Positions 1 through 7,731 of a DNA stretch of 35,644 nucleotides are shown here, one piece after another. The stretch spans positions 1 to 35,644 of the forward strand of contig VMGJ01000007.1 in the NCBI GenBank assembly GCA_007376485.1, in the 5' to 3' direction. The notes under the pieces were generated by a model. The model did not search any database. It saw only the letters and a program-made list of their open reading frames with translations, and was not told the DNA's origin. The DNA is from Parcubacteria group bacterium Licking1014_17 (GTDB lineage: Bacteria; Patescibacteriota; Minisyncoccia; 2-02-FULL-40-12; IGHO2-01-FULL-4-A). The translations under genes were made by a program, and so were the position numbers. How positions within the stretch are numbered: the first letter of the stretch is position 1; each line of letters starts with the position of its first letter.

Positions 1-493
1 GCTCAGCCGTTTTCTTGTATAAATTTTCCGCCCATTCCAAAGCGCCACTGGTATATAAAGAAGCGTTTTCGTAAATTAAAGCCATTGCTTCTAAATTATT
101 TACGCTATTCGGGGCTATTTCTAATGCTTTCTTCCCTTGTTCTATTGCTAAAGATAAGCTGTTTTCAATAACAGCCTGATCCTTGCTACCTTGAGCTTCC
201 TTATTTGCCAAGGACATATAATTATTAGCTATATTTATGTAATAAACATCCCGATAAGGCGCAAGCACAATAGCTTTTTTGATTTTTTCAATTCTTTGAT
301 TTATATCATTTGTATTTAATGATCGCATTATATACATATCAGCCAAATACATTTTAATGCCCATTGTAAATAATATAACTACAGCCGCGCTCAAGGTCAG
401 AAAAATCGCTGCCAATGCCAAAGCGTATTTTGGCGAAGCTCTAAAAGACAAATTTAATGTTTTAAACTTCTCCGGATAATTTACAATTGACAT
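1..493 (-). CDS. O-antigen ligase/TPR-type membrane protein, fragment
   Basis: Minus-strand reading frame that runs off the left edge. The translation has a hydrophobic stretch, a short charged loop containing NYPEKFK, a second membrane segment (ALALAAIFLTLSAAVVILF), then TPR-like helical repeats with segments such as IVLAPYRDVYYINIANNY and QGKKALEIAPNSVNN. This order (last membrane helices of a Wzy-type ligase, then TPR repeats) matches the protein at 21798-24158. The ATG at 493 gives M-S-I-V-N-Y-P, but the frame stays open and hydrophobic up to a TAG at 587-589, so this ATG may not be the true start and the N-terminal ligase domain is missing. The upstream part overlaps DNA that reads as FtsX on the other strand, so the gene is cut by a junction (see findings). 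Function in glycan ligation is inferred from the family. Confidence 0.6.
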   Translation of the reverse strand, partial: MSIVNYPEKFKTLNLSFRASPKYALALAAIFLTLSAAVVILFTMGIKMYLADMYIMRSLNTNDINQRIEKIKKAIVLAPYRDVYYINIANNYMSLANKEAQGSKDQAVIENSLSLAIEQGKKALEIAPNSVNNLEAMALIYENASLYTSGALEWAENLYKKTAE

Positions 494-1025
494 TGATAAT
501 GCCAAAATCAATATTAATACTGAAATCAAAACCATTGAACCGTTTATTGAAAACAGCAAATTCAAAGAGGCAGTAGATAAAATCAGCTACTATGAAAATA
601 AAGACGTGATTGAAAGGGTTGAAAGACTTTCGGTGACGTTCAGCAATTGGGGCATATTGGCAACGGTTCTTTTGGCGATTATCGGCATTATGGTTATGTT
701 CAACACCATTCGGCTGACGATTTACAATCAGAAACAGGAAATTGAAATTCAGCGCCTTGTCGGCGCGTCCAACTGGCATATCCGCAGTCCCTACATCGCC
801 GAAGGGGGATTTTACGGGCTATTCGGGGCGCTTGCCGCAATGGCAATATTTTATCCGGTTGCCTATCTGGCTTCCGGCAAAGTTGCATCGTTCGCGCCGG
901 ACGTCAATATATTCACTTATTTTATTTCCAATATTTATTTAATAATTCCGCTGGTAGTCGGCGTAGGCGTGATTCTCGGAATGATTTCAAGTTTTATAGC
1001 AATCAGGAAACATTTAAGGATATAA
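480..1025 (+). CDS. ftsX: Cell-division protein FtsX, C-terminal fragment
   Basis: FtsX is the membrane partner of the FtsE ATPase; the ABC-like complex activates peptidoglycan hydrolases at the division site. The frame is open from 480, just after an in-frame TAA at 477-479, to the stop at 1025. It shows the end of the extracellular loop (VERVERLS-like, DVIERVERLSVT), membrane helix LATVLLAIIGIMVMFNTIRL, the very typical cytosolic motif EIEIQRLVGAS, a second helix region, and a last helix followed by a basic tail IAIRKHLRI. Full FtsX proteins are about 300 aa with four helices; here about 180 aa remain and the N-terminal helix and most of the extracellular domain are absent. No clear start codon precedes the conserved part (the first in-frame ATG, at 606 or later, is internal), so this is a 5'-truncated gene. 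The left boundary is only the edge of the open frame. Confidence 0.8.
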   Translation, partial: FTIDIDNAKININTEIKTIEPFIENSKFKEAVDKISYYENKDVIERVERLSVTFSNWGILATVLLAIIGIMVMFNTIRLTIYNQKQEIEIQRLVGASNWHIRSPYIAEGGFYGLFGALAAMAIFYPVAYLASGKVASFAPDVNIFTYFISNIYLIIPLVVGVGVILGMISSFIAIRKHLRI

Positions 1026-1054
1026 TTTCTCCGGATTTATTTGCTTGTAAAGGT

Positions 1055-1090
1055 AAAGCCACCGGAAATCTGGTGGCTTTTGGTTTTCTT
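1055..1090 (+). terminator. Rho-independent terminator after ftsX
   Basis: Perfect 9-bp inverted repeat AAAGCCACC (1055-1063) / GGTGGCTTT (1072-1080) with an 8-nt loop, followed by TGGTTTTCTTA. It lies 30 nt after the ftsX stop. In the opposite direction it also follows the small minus-strand gene at 1099-1311, so it could serve both, although the T-rich side favours the plus strand. Confidence 0.7.
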
Positions 1091-1098
1091 ATTTGTTT

Positions 1099-1311
1099 CT
1101 ACTTGGAATCCTGTGTAGGATGTGAGTTGGCCCCCTTCTTGCAGAAATTCAATTTTTTTATTCGTCTTTTTTGCCTTTTTTCGTATTCCTCACGACATTT
1201 CATGCATAGGTCGTCAATTTCTGGTGCTACCGCCATGGTCCTTATAATCGGGATGCCCTCGTCACAACTGGTACAACTTCTTGGTCCCATAAAGGACGAC
1301 AAACAGCACAT
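1099..1311 (-). CDS. Small four-cysteine (zinc-ribbon-like) protein
   Basis: Hypothetical protein of about 70 aa. It carries CTSC followed 19 residues later by CMKC and then a highly basic helix (REEYEKRQKRRIKK). The paired CxxC spacing recalls the zinc finger of DksA/TraR-type proteins, but the acidic coiled-coil N-terminus of that family is missing, so only zinc binding is suggested. The start at 1311 is preferred over the ATG at 1317 because AGGAG lies 6 nt upstream of it. Two more cysteines occur at the N-terminus. It stands alone, convergent with ftsX and with the tRNA gene behind it. It could still be a chance frame. Confidence 0.45.
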   Translation of the reverse strand: MCCLSSFMGPRSCTSCDEGIPIIRTMAVAPEIDDLCMKCREEYEKRQKRRIKKLNFCKKGANSHPTQDSK

Positions 1312-1468
1312 ACCCATCTCCTCTTATCTGCGATACAAGTTTACTGCGCAACTCCTCAAAAAAGTGCTTTTATCAAAATAGCATTATTGCTGACTCAAAA
1401 TCAAGTCCCGAAAAATTAAAGCGATTACAATGACATTTACTACTATTTGTGCTAAATTTCTAATAAAT

Positions 1469-1539
1469 TGCCGGGTGGTGTAGTGGTAGCACGCCACGCT
1501 CTGGACGTGGAAACCGGGGTCCGAATCCCTGCCCGGCAG
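1469..1539 (+). tRNA. tRNA-Gln (anticodon CUG)
   Basis: Complete cloverleaf: acceptor TGCCGGG (1469-1475) pairs with CCCGGCA (1532-1538); D arm 1478-1492 with a GTGT/GCAC stem; anticodon stem CCACG/CGTGG (1494-1498, 1506-1510) around loop CTCTGGA, giving anticodon CTG at 1501-1503 region of the loop; 4-nt variable loop; T arm with loop TCCGAAT. The weak U1-A72 pair and G73 discriminator are known identity features of tRNA-Gln. The CCA end is not encoded. Confidence 0.9.
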
Positions 1540-1540
1540 C

Positions 1541-1619
1541 ACTTCGACTCGCTTCGCTCGCTCAGTGCAGGCCATTCTTGTATTGAGCGAGGAGAAGTGC
1601 CCCGAGCGCAGTCGAGGGG
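1541..1619. repeat. CTTCGAC/GCTCAG-type palindromic repeat pair
   Basis: Two related, oppositely oriented short repeats lie between the tRNA and the GIY-YIG gene: CTTCGACTCGCTTCGCTCG (from about 1542) and, on the other strand, CCTCGACTGCGCTCGGGG (about 1600-1618). A third relative, TTCGACAAGCTCAGGAC, occurs at about 33139. The pair could fold into an imperfect hairpin. Such sequences are typical of dispersed intergenic palindromes; no function is assigned. Confidence 0.6.
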
Positions 1620-1627
1620 CGTATTTT

Positions 1628-1870
1628 ATGTATTTTGTTTATCTAATCGAGTGCAGCGATAAAAGTATCTATACCGGTATCACGACGGATGTTCAACGCA
1701 GATTCGGCGAGCATAAAAATGGAATTGGTGGACATTATACCCGATCAAAGCAAGTTGTTAAGATTTTGTATACCGAAAAGTTCAAAACACGAAGCGAGGC
1801 TCTTAGACGCGAGGCACAAATCAAGGGCTGGAGACACGACAAGAAGTTAAATTTAATAAAAGCGACATGA
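1628..1870 (+). CDS. Stand-alone GIY-YIG nuclease-domain protein (YhbQ/UPF0213 type)
   Basis: An 80-aa protein that is essentially one GIY-YIG domain. It begins MYFVYLIECSDKSIYTGIT, where VYL and YTG correspond to the G/V-I-Y and Y-I/T-G elements, continues with the usual arginine (DVQRRFGEHKNG) and ends with EALRREAQIKGWRHDKK, containing the conserved helix with the catalytic glutamate. The family cleaves or nicks DNA; the role of these minimal solo proteins is poorly known. The ATG at 1628 was chosen because homology begins exactly there; the frame extends upstream to 1565 through repeat sequence. No Shine-Dalgarno is visible. It sits between a tRNA plus palindromic repeats and the peptidase gene, a setting that suggests a mobile or selfish element, but no terminal repeats were found around this copy. 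Confidence 0.85.
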   Translation: MYFVYLIECSDKSIYTGITTDVQRRFGEHKNGIGGHYTRSKQVVKILYTEKFKTRSEALRREAQIKGWRHDKKLNLIKAT

Positions 1871-1915
1871 AATTCCAAGCTCGGCAACCACGCACAATAC
1901 GGGATTCAAACCAAT

Positions 1916-3712
1916 ATGAACAAGACCAAAAATCAAAATAGACCGAAACCTGATATAGTCTGGAACTTAAAACCGCTTTTTAAGAGCGATAATGACTCGC
2001 GTATAGAAAAAGAGAGGAGAATAATTCTGCAAAAAAGTTGTGCTTTTATAAATAAGTGGAAAAAAAACACGGATTATCTTACCGATCCGAAAACTCTGCT
2101 AACTGCGTTGCGGGAATATGAAAAGTGGATAGGGGAGTATGCCGAGGGTGGCGACGGGGGTTACTATTTCTGGCTTCGCAACCGACAAAACCAAAATAAC
2201 CCGGACCTAAAGGCTAAACTTAAAAAAACCGAGGATTTTTTCCTTAAAATAGACAACAATATTCAATTTTTCACCCTCAATTTAGCTAAAATACCAGCTA
2301 AAACTCAAAAGCAGTTCCTCGCCTATCCGGAACTTGCCAAATACAAGCATTTCCTGAAGCGATTATTTGATCGCGGTAAATATTTTCTAAGTGATCCGGA
2401 AGAAAAAGTTTTGAATTTAACAACGCCCACGTCATATTCCAATTGGGTCCGTCTGACTTCTGATTTTTTAGCCAAGGAAGAAATTGATGGGGAACCCTTT
2501 TCAAAAATTTTAGGCTTAATTGACGATAAAGATAAAAAAACCAGAGATTCAGCTGTCCGGGAATTAAATAATATTTTTGCAAAATACGTCGATGTTGCCG
2601 AAGCGGAGATGAACTCGCTTTTGGCATACAAAAAGGTTACCGACGAATTGCGCAAGTTTCCCCGTCCCGACGCTTCCCGCCACATTTCTGATGATGTTGA
2701 AACTGAAGTTGTGGATTCATTGCTCAAATCCGTTTCGGGCAAATTTGAAATTGCAAAAAAATACTACAAACTCAAAGCCCAGCTTTTTGGCGTCAAAAAA
2801 CTGCAATATCACGAGCGCAATCTGGATTACGGCGACGTGGGCGGCAAATATTCTTATGGTGATTCAATTAATCTGGTGTCTAAAGTATTAGCAGGTCTTG
2901 ACCCGGAATTTTCTGAAATATTCAGGCGATTCAATGATAATGGCCAGATTGACGCGTTCCCAAGAAAAGGAAAAAGTAGCGGTGCGTTTTGCACCCATTC
3001 TCTTAAGAGCCAGCCAACCTATCTTTTTCTTAATCACACCGATAAATTGGTGGATGTTCTTACAATTGCCCATGAAATGGGCCACGCCATCAATAATGAA
3101 TTGACACGCAAAAGAAAAAGCCCTATATATTTTGGTGCCTTAACATCGACTACTGAAGTGGCCAGCACTTTTATGGAAGATTTCGTATTGGAAGAAATTC
3201 TCAAACAATCTGACGATGAGAAAAAACTGGCTATAATCATGCAAAAACTAAACAGTGATGTTTCCTCTATTTTTAGACAAATCGCGTTTTATAGATTCGA
3301 GCAGGAATTGCATAAAAATTACAGAGAAAAAGGATATTTGACCCACAAAGAAATTGGGGCTCTTTTCCAAAAGCACATGGTAAGCTACATGGGCGGTTAC
3401 ATTGAGCAGTCGCCTGGGTCGGAAAATTGGTGGGTTTACGTCGGTCATTTTCGCAGATATTTTTACGTCTATTCCTACGCCAGCGGATTATTGATTTCCA
3501 AGTCGTTGCAAAGCTCTGTTCGCAATGATCATAAGTTTATGGAGAAAGTCAAAGAGTTTTTATCAACCGGGACGTCGGATTCTCCAAAAAATATTTTTAA
3601 AAGCCTCGGAGTCGACATTGCCTCTGAAAAATTCTGGGGAAACGGCTTGAAAGAAGTAGAAACGTTACTTCAAAAAGCGATTCAGTTAGCCAAAAAACTC
3701 GGGAAGATCTGA
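1916..3712 (+). CDS. pepF: M3-family metallopeptidase, oligoendopeptidase F-like
   Basis: Cytoplasmic zinc peptidase that degrades short peptides. At 598 aa it has the normal length for oligoendopeptidase F. The zinc-binding motif HEMGH is at residues 386-390, and the third ligand is Glu414 in TEVAST, 24 residues after the motif glutamate region, as expected for M3 enzymes. Downstream conserved aromatic/glycine segments (YMGGYIEQSPGSENWW, YVYSYASGLLIS) fit the substrate-binding C-terminal half. There is no signal peptide. The start lacks a Shine-Dalgarno sequence, like most genes here. It follows the GIY-YIG gene by 45 nt and no terminator separates it from the slipin gene. Family assignment is firm; the gene symbol denotes the subfamily. 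Confidence 0.92.
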   Translation: MNKTKNQNRPKPDIVWNLKPLFKSDNDSRIEKERRIILQKSCAFINKWKKNTDYLTDPKTLLTALREYEKWIGEYAEGGDGGYYFWLRNRQNQNNPDLKAKLKKTEDFFLKIDNNIQFFTLNLAKIPAKTQKQFLAYPELAKYKHFLKRLFDRGKYFLSDPEEKVLNLTTPTSYSNWVRLTSDFLAKEEIDGEPFSKILGLIDDKDKKTRDSAVRELNNIFAKYVDVAEAEMNSLLAYKKVTDELRKFPRPDASRHISDDVETEVVDSLLKSVSGKFEIAKKYYKLKAQLFGVKKLQYHERNLDYGDVGGKYSYGDSINLVSKVLAGLDPEFSEIFRRFNDNGQIDAFPRKGKSSGAFCTHSLKSQPTYLFLNHTDKLVDVLTIAHEMGHAINNELTRKRKSPIYFGALTSTTEVASTFMEDFVLEEILKQSDDEKKLAIIMQKLNSDVSSIFRQIAFYRFEQELHKNYREKGYLTHKEIGALFQKHMVSYMGGYIEQSPGSENWWVYVGHFRRYFYVYSYASGLLISKSLQSSVRNDHKFMEKVKEFLSTGTSDSPKNIFKSLGVDIASEKFWGNGLKEVETLLQKAIQLAKKLGKI

Positions 3713-3777
3713 ATTTATGGTGGATCTTGACCTATATAGTTCCCCGGCGTATCGTTTAGGCATAACAATTTAACAAA

Positions 3778-4551
3778 ATGACCATGATTTACATAATTAT
3801 CGCAGCTGTTGTTTTTGTGTTCTTTGTGTTTATTCTGCCGGGCTTGTGGATAGTCCAGCAGTACCAGCAGGGGGTAATATTCAGATTCGGCAGAATTATG
3901 CGCATAAAGGGTCCGGGATTAAGCATGGCCATCCCTTATTTTGAGAGGATGAGAAAGGTTGATTTGAGAACCGTTACCCTGCCGGTGCCGGCCCAGAAAA
4001 TCATTACCAAGGATAATGTCTCGGTGGATGTTTCGGCGGTCGCGTATTACCGCATTACCGACGTGATTAAAAGCATTGTTGCCATCCAAAACGTCCAGGC
4101 GGCAATTGACCAGATTGCCCAGACCTCGCTCCGCAATATCGTCGGCAAATTCCAATTGGATGAAATCCTTTCCGAAAGGGAAACCATAAACAAGGAAATT
4201 ACCAAAATTTTGGACAGCTATACCGAGGCCTGGGGCGTGGTCGTGAGCACGGTGGAGATAAAAGACATCCAATTGCCGGATGATATGCAGAGAGCGATTG
4301 CCAAGCAAGCCGAAGCGGAACGCGAGAAAAGAGCCAAGATAATTTCAGCCGAGGGTGAATTCTTGTCGGCCCAGAAACTTGCCGATACCGCCGATATCAT
4401 GATGGCCCATCCCATAGCCCTTCAACTGCGTAATCTGCAAACCTTGGCTGAAATCGCCACCGAAAAAAATTCCACCATTATTTTCCCAGCCCAGCTTATG
4501 GGTACAATAGCAGACATTGCCAGATTTCTTAATGAAGAGAAAAAGAGGTAG
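3778..4551 (+). CDS. SPFH/band-7 (slipin-type) membrane protein
   Basis: A 257-aa protein with one N-terminal membrane helix (residues ~4-25) followed by an SPFH domain. Typical slipin segments are QQYQQGVIFRFGRI, GPGLSMAIPYFERMRKVDLR, the conserved DNVSVDVSAVAYYRI strand, LRNIVGKFQLDEILSER, and WGVVVSTVEIKDIQLP. The domain ends in an Ala/Glu-rich helix (AEAEREKRAKII) that drives oligomerisation. Slipins assemble into membrane microdomain scaffolds; in many bacteria they pair with an NfeD protein, but none is seen here. Two in-frame ATGs (3778 and 3784) are possible starts and neither has a clear ribosome-binding site. Confidence 0.9.
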   Translation: MTMIYIIIAAVVFVFFVFILPGLWIVQQYQQGVIFRFGRIMRIKGPGLSMAIPYFERMRKVDLRTVTLPVPAQKIITKDNVSVDVSAVAYYRITDVIKSIVAIQNVQAAIDQIAQTSLRNIVGKFQLDEILSERETINKEITKILDSYTEAWGVVVSTVEIKDIQLPDDMQRAIAKQAEAEREKRAKIISAEGEFLSAQKLADTADIMMAHPIALQLRNLQTLAEIATEKNSTIIFPAQLMGTIADIARFLNEEKKR

Positions 4552-4579
4552 ATAACAGTCATTCCTAAAATAAGGTAGT

Positions 4580-4606
4580 TTGACAGTAACACATATAAGA
4601 TATTAT
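4580..4606 (+). promoter_or_regulatory. Putative promoter of the CDP-alcohol transferase gene
   Basis: A perfect -35 hexamer TTGACA (4580-4585) is followed by TATTAT (4601-4606). The 15-nt spacer is short. Transcripts would have a leader of about 50 nt with a strong Shine-Dalgarno, unlike the near-leaderless pattern of many neighbours. Confidence 0.4.
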
Positions 4607-4664
4607 GGTTTTTGAGTTCAGATATTGCTATTAAACCTGTACATTTCCAAATAAGGAGGTCGGA

Positions 4665-5267
4665 ATGAAGTGGATTCCAAACGCTGTATCGATTTCTCGT
4701 TTTTTCCCTCTTGCAGTACTGATTTTTCTGTGTGCCCTGTGGAATCATTGGCTGGCGGCAGCAATCCTTTCGGTCATTGCTATTGTTACTGACTGTCTAG
4801 ATGGCTGGCTCGCGTTCAAACTGGACGCGGGAAGCGAGCTGGGCGGTCAGATTATTGACCCCTTATGCGACCTTGCCTTTTCGGTAGCGCAAGTTGCCGG
4901 AGCGTTTTTCGCGGGCGTAATCGGCTGGGGGGTGGTCGCGCCGCTGGTGGTGCTATTTCTATCGGTATGGTTGCCATTGGCGTGGATAGCATTGGGTCCC
5001 GTTCTTGGGGTCACTGGTGAATTTTTTGATCATGGCACACCATCACCGGTACCAGACTATAGCCGCCTTTACGAAACCAGTCGCAGGGTTCTCATGGCTG
5101 TTAGCCGGATCTACTACGCGGTGGTCGTAGCCGGATTCACAGCCCTGTATTTCTATAAAGCCATGGGAATCAACGCGGCATGGCTCATTTTGCCAGCTAT
5201 ACCGTTGGCGTGGCTAGGCGCGCGATCCAGTATCAGCCACCACCGGATGGCCTCGGATCTTTTGTAA
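4665..5267 (+). CDS. CDP-alcohol phosphatidyltransferase family protein (PgsA-like)
   Basis: A 200-aa polytopic membrane enzyme of the family that swaps CMP of a CDP-lipid for an alcohol such as glycerol phosphate or inositol phosphate. The signature is at residues 43-69: D43-x2-D46-G47-x2-A50 ... G61-x3-D65-x3-D69, with the two pairs of metal-binding aspartates intact. The Arg that usually follows Ala is Phe51 here. The N-terminal IPNAVSISRF also matches the family's PNxxSxxR start. The alcohol acceptor cannot be told. AAGGAGG (about 4652-4658) lies 6-7 nt before the ATG, the strongest ribosome-binding site in the window, and with its own promoter and terminator it forms a one-gene unit; this may reflect acquisition by transfer. 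Confidence 0.82.
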   Translation: MKWIPNAVSISRFFPLAVLIFLCALWNHWLAAAILSVIAIVTDCLDGWLAFKLDAGSELGGQIIDPLCDLAFSVAQVAGAFFAGVIGWGVVAPLVVLFLSVWLPLAWIALGPVLGVTGEFFDHGTPSPVPDYSRLYETSRRVLMAVSRIYYAVVVAGFTALYFYKAMGINAAWLILPAIPLAWLGARSSISHHRMASDLL

Positions 5268-5296
5268 CTTGTGACTTTGTGATTTTGGTGATTTTG

Positions 5297-5346
5297 CTCC
5301 CGCTTCGGCCGGTCTTCATTGACAGCCAGGCGGGAGTTTTGTTTTT
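5297..5346 (+). terminator. Rho-independent terminator after the CDP-alcohol transferase
   Basis: CTCCCGC (5297-5303) pairs with GCGGGAG (5330-5336); the loop can form further pairs, and the stem is followed directly by TTTTGTTTTT. It lies 30 nt after the stop codon. Confidence 0.75.
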
Positions 5347-5359
5347 GTGTGAATAAAAA

Positions 5360-5410
5360 TCCCCCAAACGGCGCGGCGGTTTTTTCAAAACCGCCGCGCT
5401 ATTTGGGGGA
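5360..5410. repeat. Long perfect hairpin repeat, copy 1
   Basis: Inner stem of 13 perfect pairs, GCGCGGCGGTTTT (5371-5383) / AAAACCGCCGCGC (5387-5399), with a 3-nt loop TTC; a CG/TA internal mismatch; and an outer 9-bp stem TCCCCCAAA (5360-5368) / TTTGGGGGA (5402-5410). A second copy at 16577-16630 keeps the inner stem exactly but changes the outer stem while keeping pairing. It lies just after a terminator and just before a promoter. It may be a dispersed palindromic element or a bidirectional terminator. Confidence 0.8.
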
Positions 5411-5420
5411 ATGGCTTTTG

Positions 5421-5429
5421 TGGTATAAT
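5421..5429 (+). promoter_or_regulatory. Extended -10 promoter giving a near-leaderless mRNA
   Basis: TGG followed by the consensus TATAAT (5424-5429) is an extended -10 box, placed 8 nt before the ATG at 5438. The start point would fall within about two bases of the start codon. No clear -35 is seen. Confidence 0.6.
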
Positions 5430-5437
5430 TCAAGCAA

Positions 5438-7084
5438 ATGGAAGAGACGAATGAGCATACCTCGATGGTAAGACGTTTGGTTTTAAAAGCCAAAGACATT
5501 GTTGATAGGTTTGGGTTTAAGAATAGTAAAAGGTTTTTGAAAATTACCGTTGCCATATTGGCGATTCCTTTATTGATTTTGGTAAACACGCGCTCGGCCA
5601 GCGCCGAAGTTGCCTACTATTATTCTCCTCTCTGTTTGGGTAATTGGAAGTATGTCAAGAATATAGAGGAGGAGCCGCAAGTTCCCCAGGGTTCCGATGC
5701 CTCAAACTTCAACAATGGGAATTCAGCCGTCCTTAAAAACGTTTCCGGTCAGGTGTATTGCGGAAAGTTCGCGACTCAAAATTCCCCGAGCAGCAATTTC
5801 AAGAAAATAAATTTAAAATTTTCAATGGCGGTTGCCGACAGCGAGACGAAAGAAATTAAATCAACCGATTTCGAAAAGGGAGTTAACATTCTGGACACGG
5901 ACCCGGATTCATCAGTTCTGTTCACGTTCCCGGAATCAAACGGCGAGGGAACAGCCAGTTCGGGAAGCGCTGCCCCCACACCCAGTCCTTCGTCGGAACC
6001 GATTCCTCAATCGGCGCAGACAGATACCGCCAATAAAACCGCAACGCCTTCTCCCGAATCCTCGCCCGCAGTAACAGAACAACAGGCGGAAGTGCCGTCT
6101 GAAGTAGAAGTGCTACCCGCCGAACCTTCAGCTCCAGCCGAACCCACTCCTGAACCGCCAGCCGAGCAGGCACAAGCCCCGGTGCCAGTGGGAGAGCCAA
6201 CGCCGCCCGCCGAGAACAATTTGGAAACACCCGTTTCATTCTTGGGCAAAATCACTTCTTTTCTTTTCGGCAATGTTTTGGAAATAAACTCGGTCATGTT
6301 GAATTTAGATGATATCATAGAGGTTTTTTACACAACCGACGGGGAGAACTGGACCCGGCTTGGGACGGTTAATAATCAAAACCGGCAAAATGTCTCGTTT
6401 GAAATAAACTTGGATTCTCTGGACAAAATAGCGGATTTGCAAATAATGGTTTCTTCCTTACCCACACTGGATTCCAATTCCGTGGTTTATCTGGACAGCA
6501 TGTGGCTGGAAGTGGAATACAGCTCCGGTGTCGTGGATTTCGTTAAGGATATGGGCGAGAACGTAATTGAAATTCTTACTAATAATGAACCGGTGCCAAC
6601 GCCTGCCGGTACTCCTTCGGAAACTCCAACCCCTGTTCCTCTTACGCCTACGCCGACACCCGCGCCTCAATTATTTATTGATTACAGTTTTGTGCTGGGA
6701 CCCGTTTCGGAGCCGAAGCTGATTTTGGACTGGTATCCCAGAGAAAAAGTTAGCGAGGTGCAAAAAAAGAAAGCCGTTTTTTCCAATAAAGTCAGCGCCG
6801 GCGTGCAGGGAAAGTCACTGGTAATTTCGGGTTCGTGCGTCAAGCCGTATTACGTAGTGATACTTTATAAAAAAGAAAGTGACTATACCAAAAATCCTTC
6901 AGCCGCCGTGTTAAATTCGGCTTATCCTTGCGAGAAAGGCAAATTTGAATATACGACTCAAAACCCTAACGACATCCCTTCGGGTTCTTATTACTTGCTG
7001 GTGGCGGAACAGGGCGAAGGACCTTGGGAGCCGATAAGCCAGATCCAACAGGTGGATATCACTAGGGAAGAAATTTGGAAATAA
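5438..7084 (+). CDS. Large exported surface protein with Pro/Thr linkers
   Basis: A 548-aa protein of unknown specific function. A basic N-terminus is followed by a membrane/signal segment (residues ~38-55, FLKITVAILAIPLLILV) and ASA-E, a possible cleavage site. Then come a beta-rich region with few cysteines, a long Pro/Ala/Thr/Glu linker (~165-270), a second beta region (SLDKIADLQIMVSSL), another Thr/Pro linker (~395-420) and a C-terminal module (~440-545). That module has two conserved cysteines with the pattern SGSC...YYVVILYK...SDY..NP...C.KG and recurs in the protein at 12916-13443, so it is a shared building block of this strain's surface proteins. The last segment is followed 7 nt later by the next gene. 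Expression appears to start from the near-leaderless promoter just upstream. Confidence 0.8.
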   Translation: MEETNEHTSMVRRLVLKAKDIVDRFGFKNSKRFLKITVAILAIPLLILVNTRSASAEVAYYYSPLCLGNWKYVKNIEEEPQVPQGSDASNFNNGNSAVLKNVSGQVYCGKFATQNSPSSNFKKINLKFSMAVADSETKEIKSTDFEKGVNILDTDPDSSVLFTFPESNGEGTASSGSAAPTPSPSSEPIPQSAQTDTANKTATPSPESSPAVTEQQAEVPSEVEVLPAEPSAPAEPTPEPPAEQAQAPVPVGEPTPPAENNLETPVSFLGKITSFLFGNVLEINSVMLNLDDIIEVFYTTDGENWTRLGTVNNQNRQNVSFEINLDSLDKIADLQIMVSSLPTLDSNSVVYLDSMWLEVEYSSGVVDFVKDMGENVIEILTNNEPVPTPAGTPSETPTPVPLTPTPTPAPQLFIDYSFVLGPVSEPKLILDWYPREKVSEVQKKKAVFSNKVSAGVQGKSLVISGSCVKPYYVVILYKKESDYTKNPSAAVLNSAYPCEKGKFEYTTQNPNDIPSGSYYLLVAEQGEGPWEPISQIQQVDITREEIWK

Positions 7085-7091
7085 CCAATAA

Positions 7092-7718
7092 ATGATAACC
7101 GGCAAGTCCCTCCATAACTCCAATACAGTGTTCGTCATGCAGCAGGGGAGCTTTGTTGTTCCCGAGAACGGAGAATTTTCCATAATATATACCGGCGCCG
7201 AAGCTGAAGGGATGCATTTTATCGATGACCCTGCGATGCAGGTAAAACTTTTAACCGTTCCTAAACTTGGCGTTACCGTTACTCTGGACGGCGGAAAGCT
7301 TAAAATTGATGACATAAAAAAGAGAGATTTTGGGGAAAATAACATTGTGAAGGAAAGTATTCGCGCGTTCAATTCTCTTTTTCCCGATAAAGACATTGTA
7401 GGTTTTGGTTTCAATATGGATATTTATTACCGTTTTGACAATGCCATACCGATTGAATTGCTTACCGATAACTTCGTTGATAAAAAACTGCCCGGGTCCC
7501 GCGAGATTACCGATTTTGGTTTTCAGTTCAGCGCCCGGAATGAAAAATCCGGGCGGTTTGAACGGTATTTCTTTAAAATCGCGGCGCCATTGGAGCTTAT
7601 CGCTCACGTCAACCACCATTATACCGAAAGGTCTGTACCTAAAGAGGAAAGATTAAAAGAACTGTTCGCCGCGTGTTACAATGAAACAGATGAGGTGATT
7701 GAAGCACTAAATTTTTAG
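7092..7718 (+). CDS. Hypothetical protein, soluble, 208 aa
   Basis: No family recognised. The protein has no signal peptide or membrane segment and a mixed alpha/beta composition. Notable segments are VPKLGVTVTLDGGKLKIDDI and DIVGFGFNMDIYYRFDNAIP, suggesting beta strands, followed by a helical C-terminus ending EALNF. The start codon lies 8 nt after the previous stop without a Shine-Dalgarno sequence, and the next gene follows after 13 nt, so it is probably co-transcribed with the flanking surface-protein genes. Unlike them it seems cytoplasmic, so it could be a chaperone or an unrelated passenger. It is a real gene judging from length, compact spacing and codon pattern. Confidence 0.75.
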   Translation: MITGKSLHNSNTVFVMQQGSFVVPENGEFSIIYTGAEAEGMHFIDDPAMQVKLLTVPKLGVTVTLDGGKLKIDDIKKRDFGENNIVKESIRAFNSLFPDKDIVGFGFNMDIYYRFDNAIPIELLTDNFVDKKLPGSREITDFGFQFSARNEKSGRFERYFFKIAAPLELIAHVNHHYTERSVPKEERLKELFAACYNETDEVIEALNF

Positions 7719-7731
7719 TTGCCCAAAACAA

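Noticed and set aside
1468-1662. Open frame across the tRNA and repeat
   Set aside because: It overlaps the tRNA-Gln and has no protein-like features; the GIY-YIG gene in another frame is real.
6007-6318. Minus-strand frame rich in Gly/Ser opposite the Pro-rich linker
   Set aside because: It is the antisense of the Pro/Ala/Glu linker of the surface protein; composition explains the openness.
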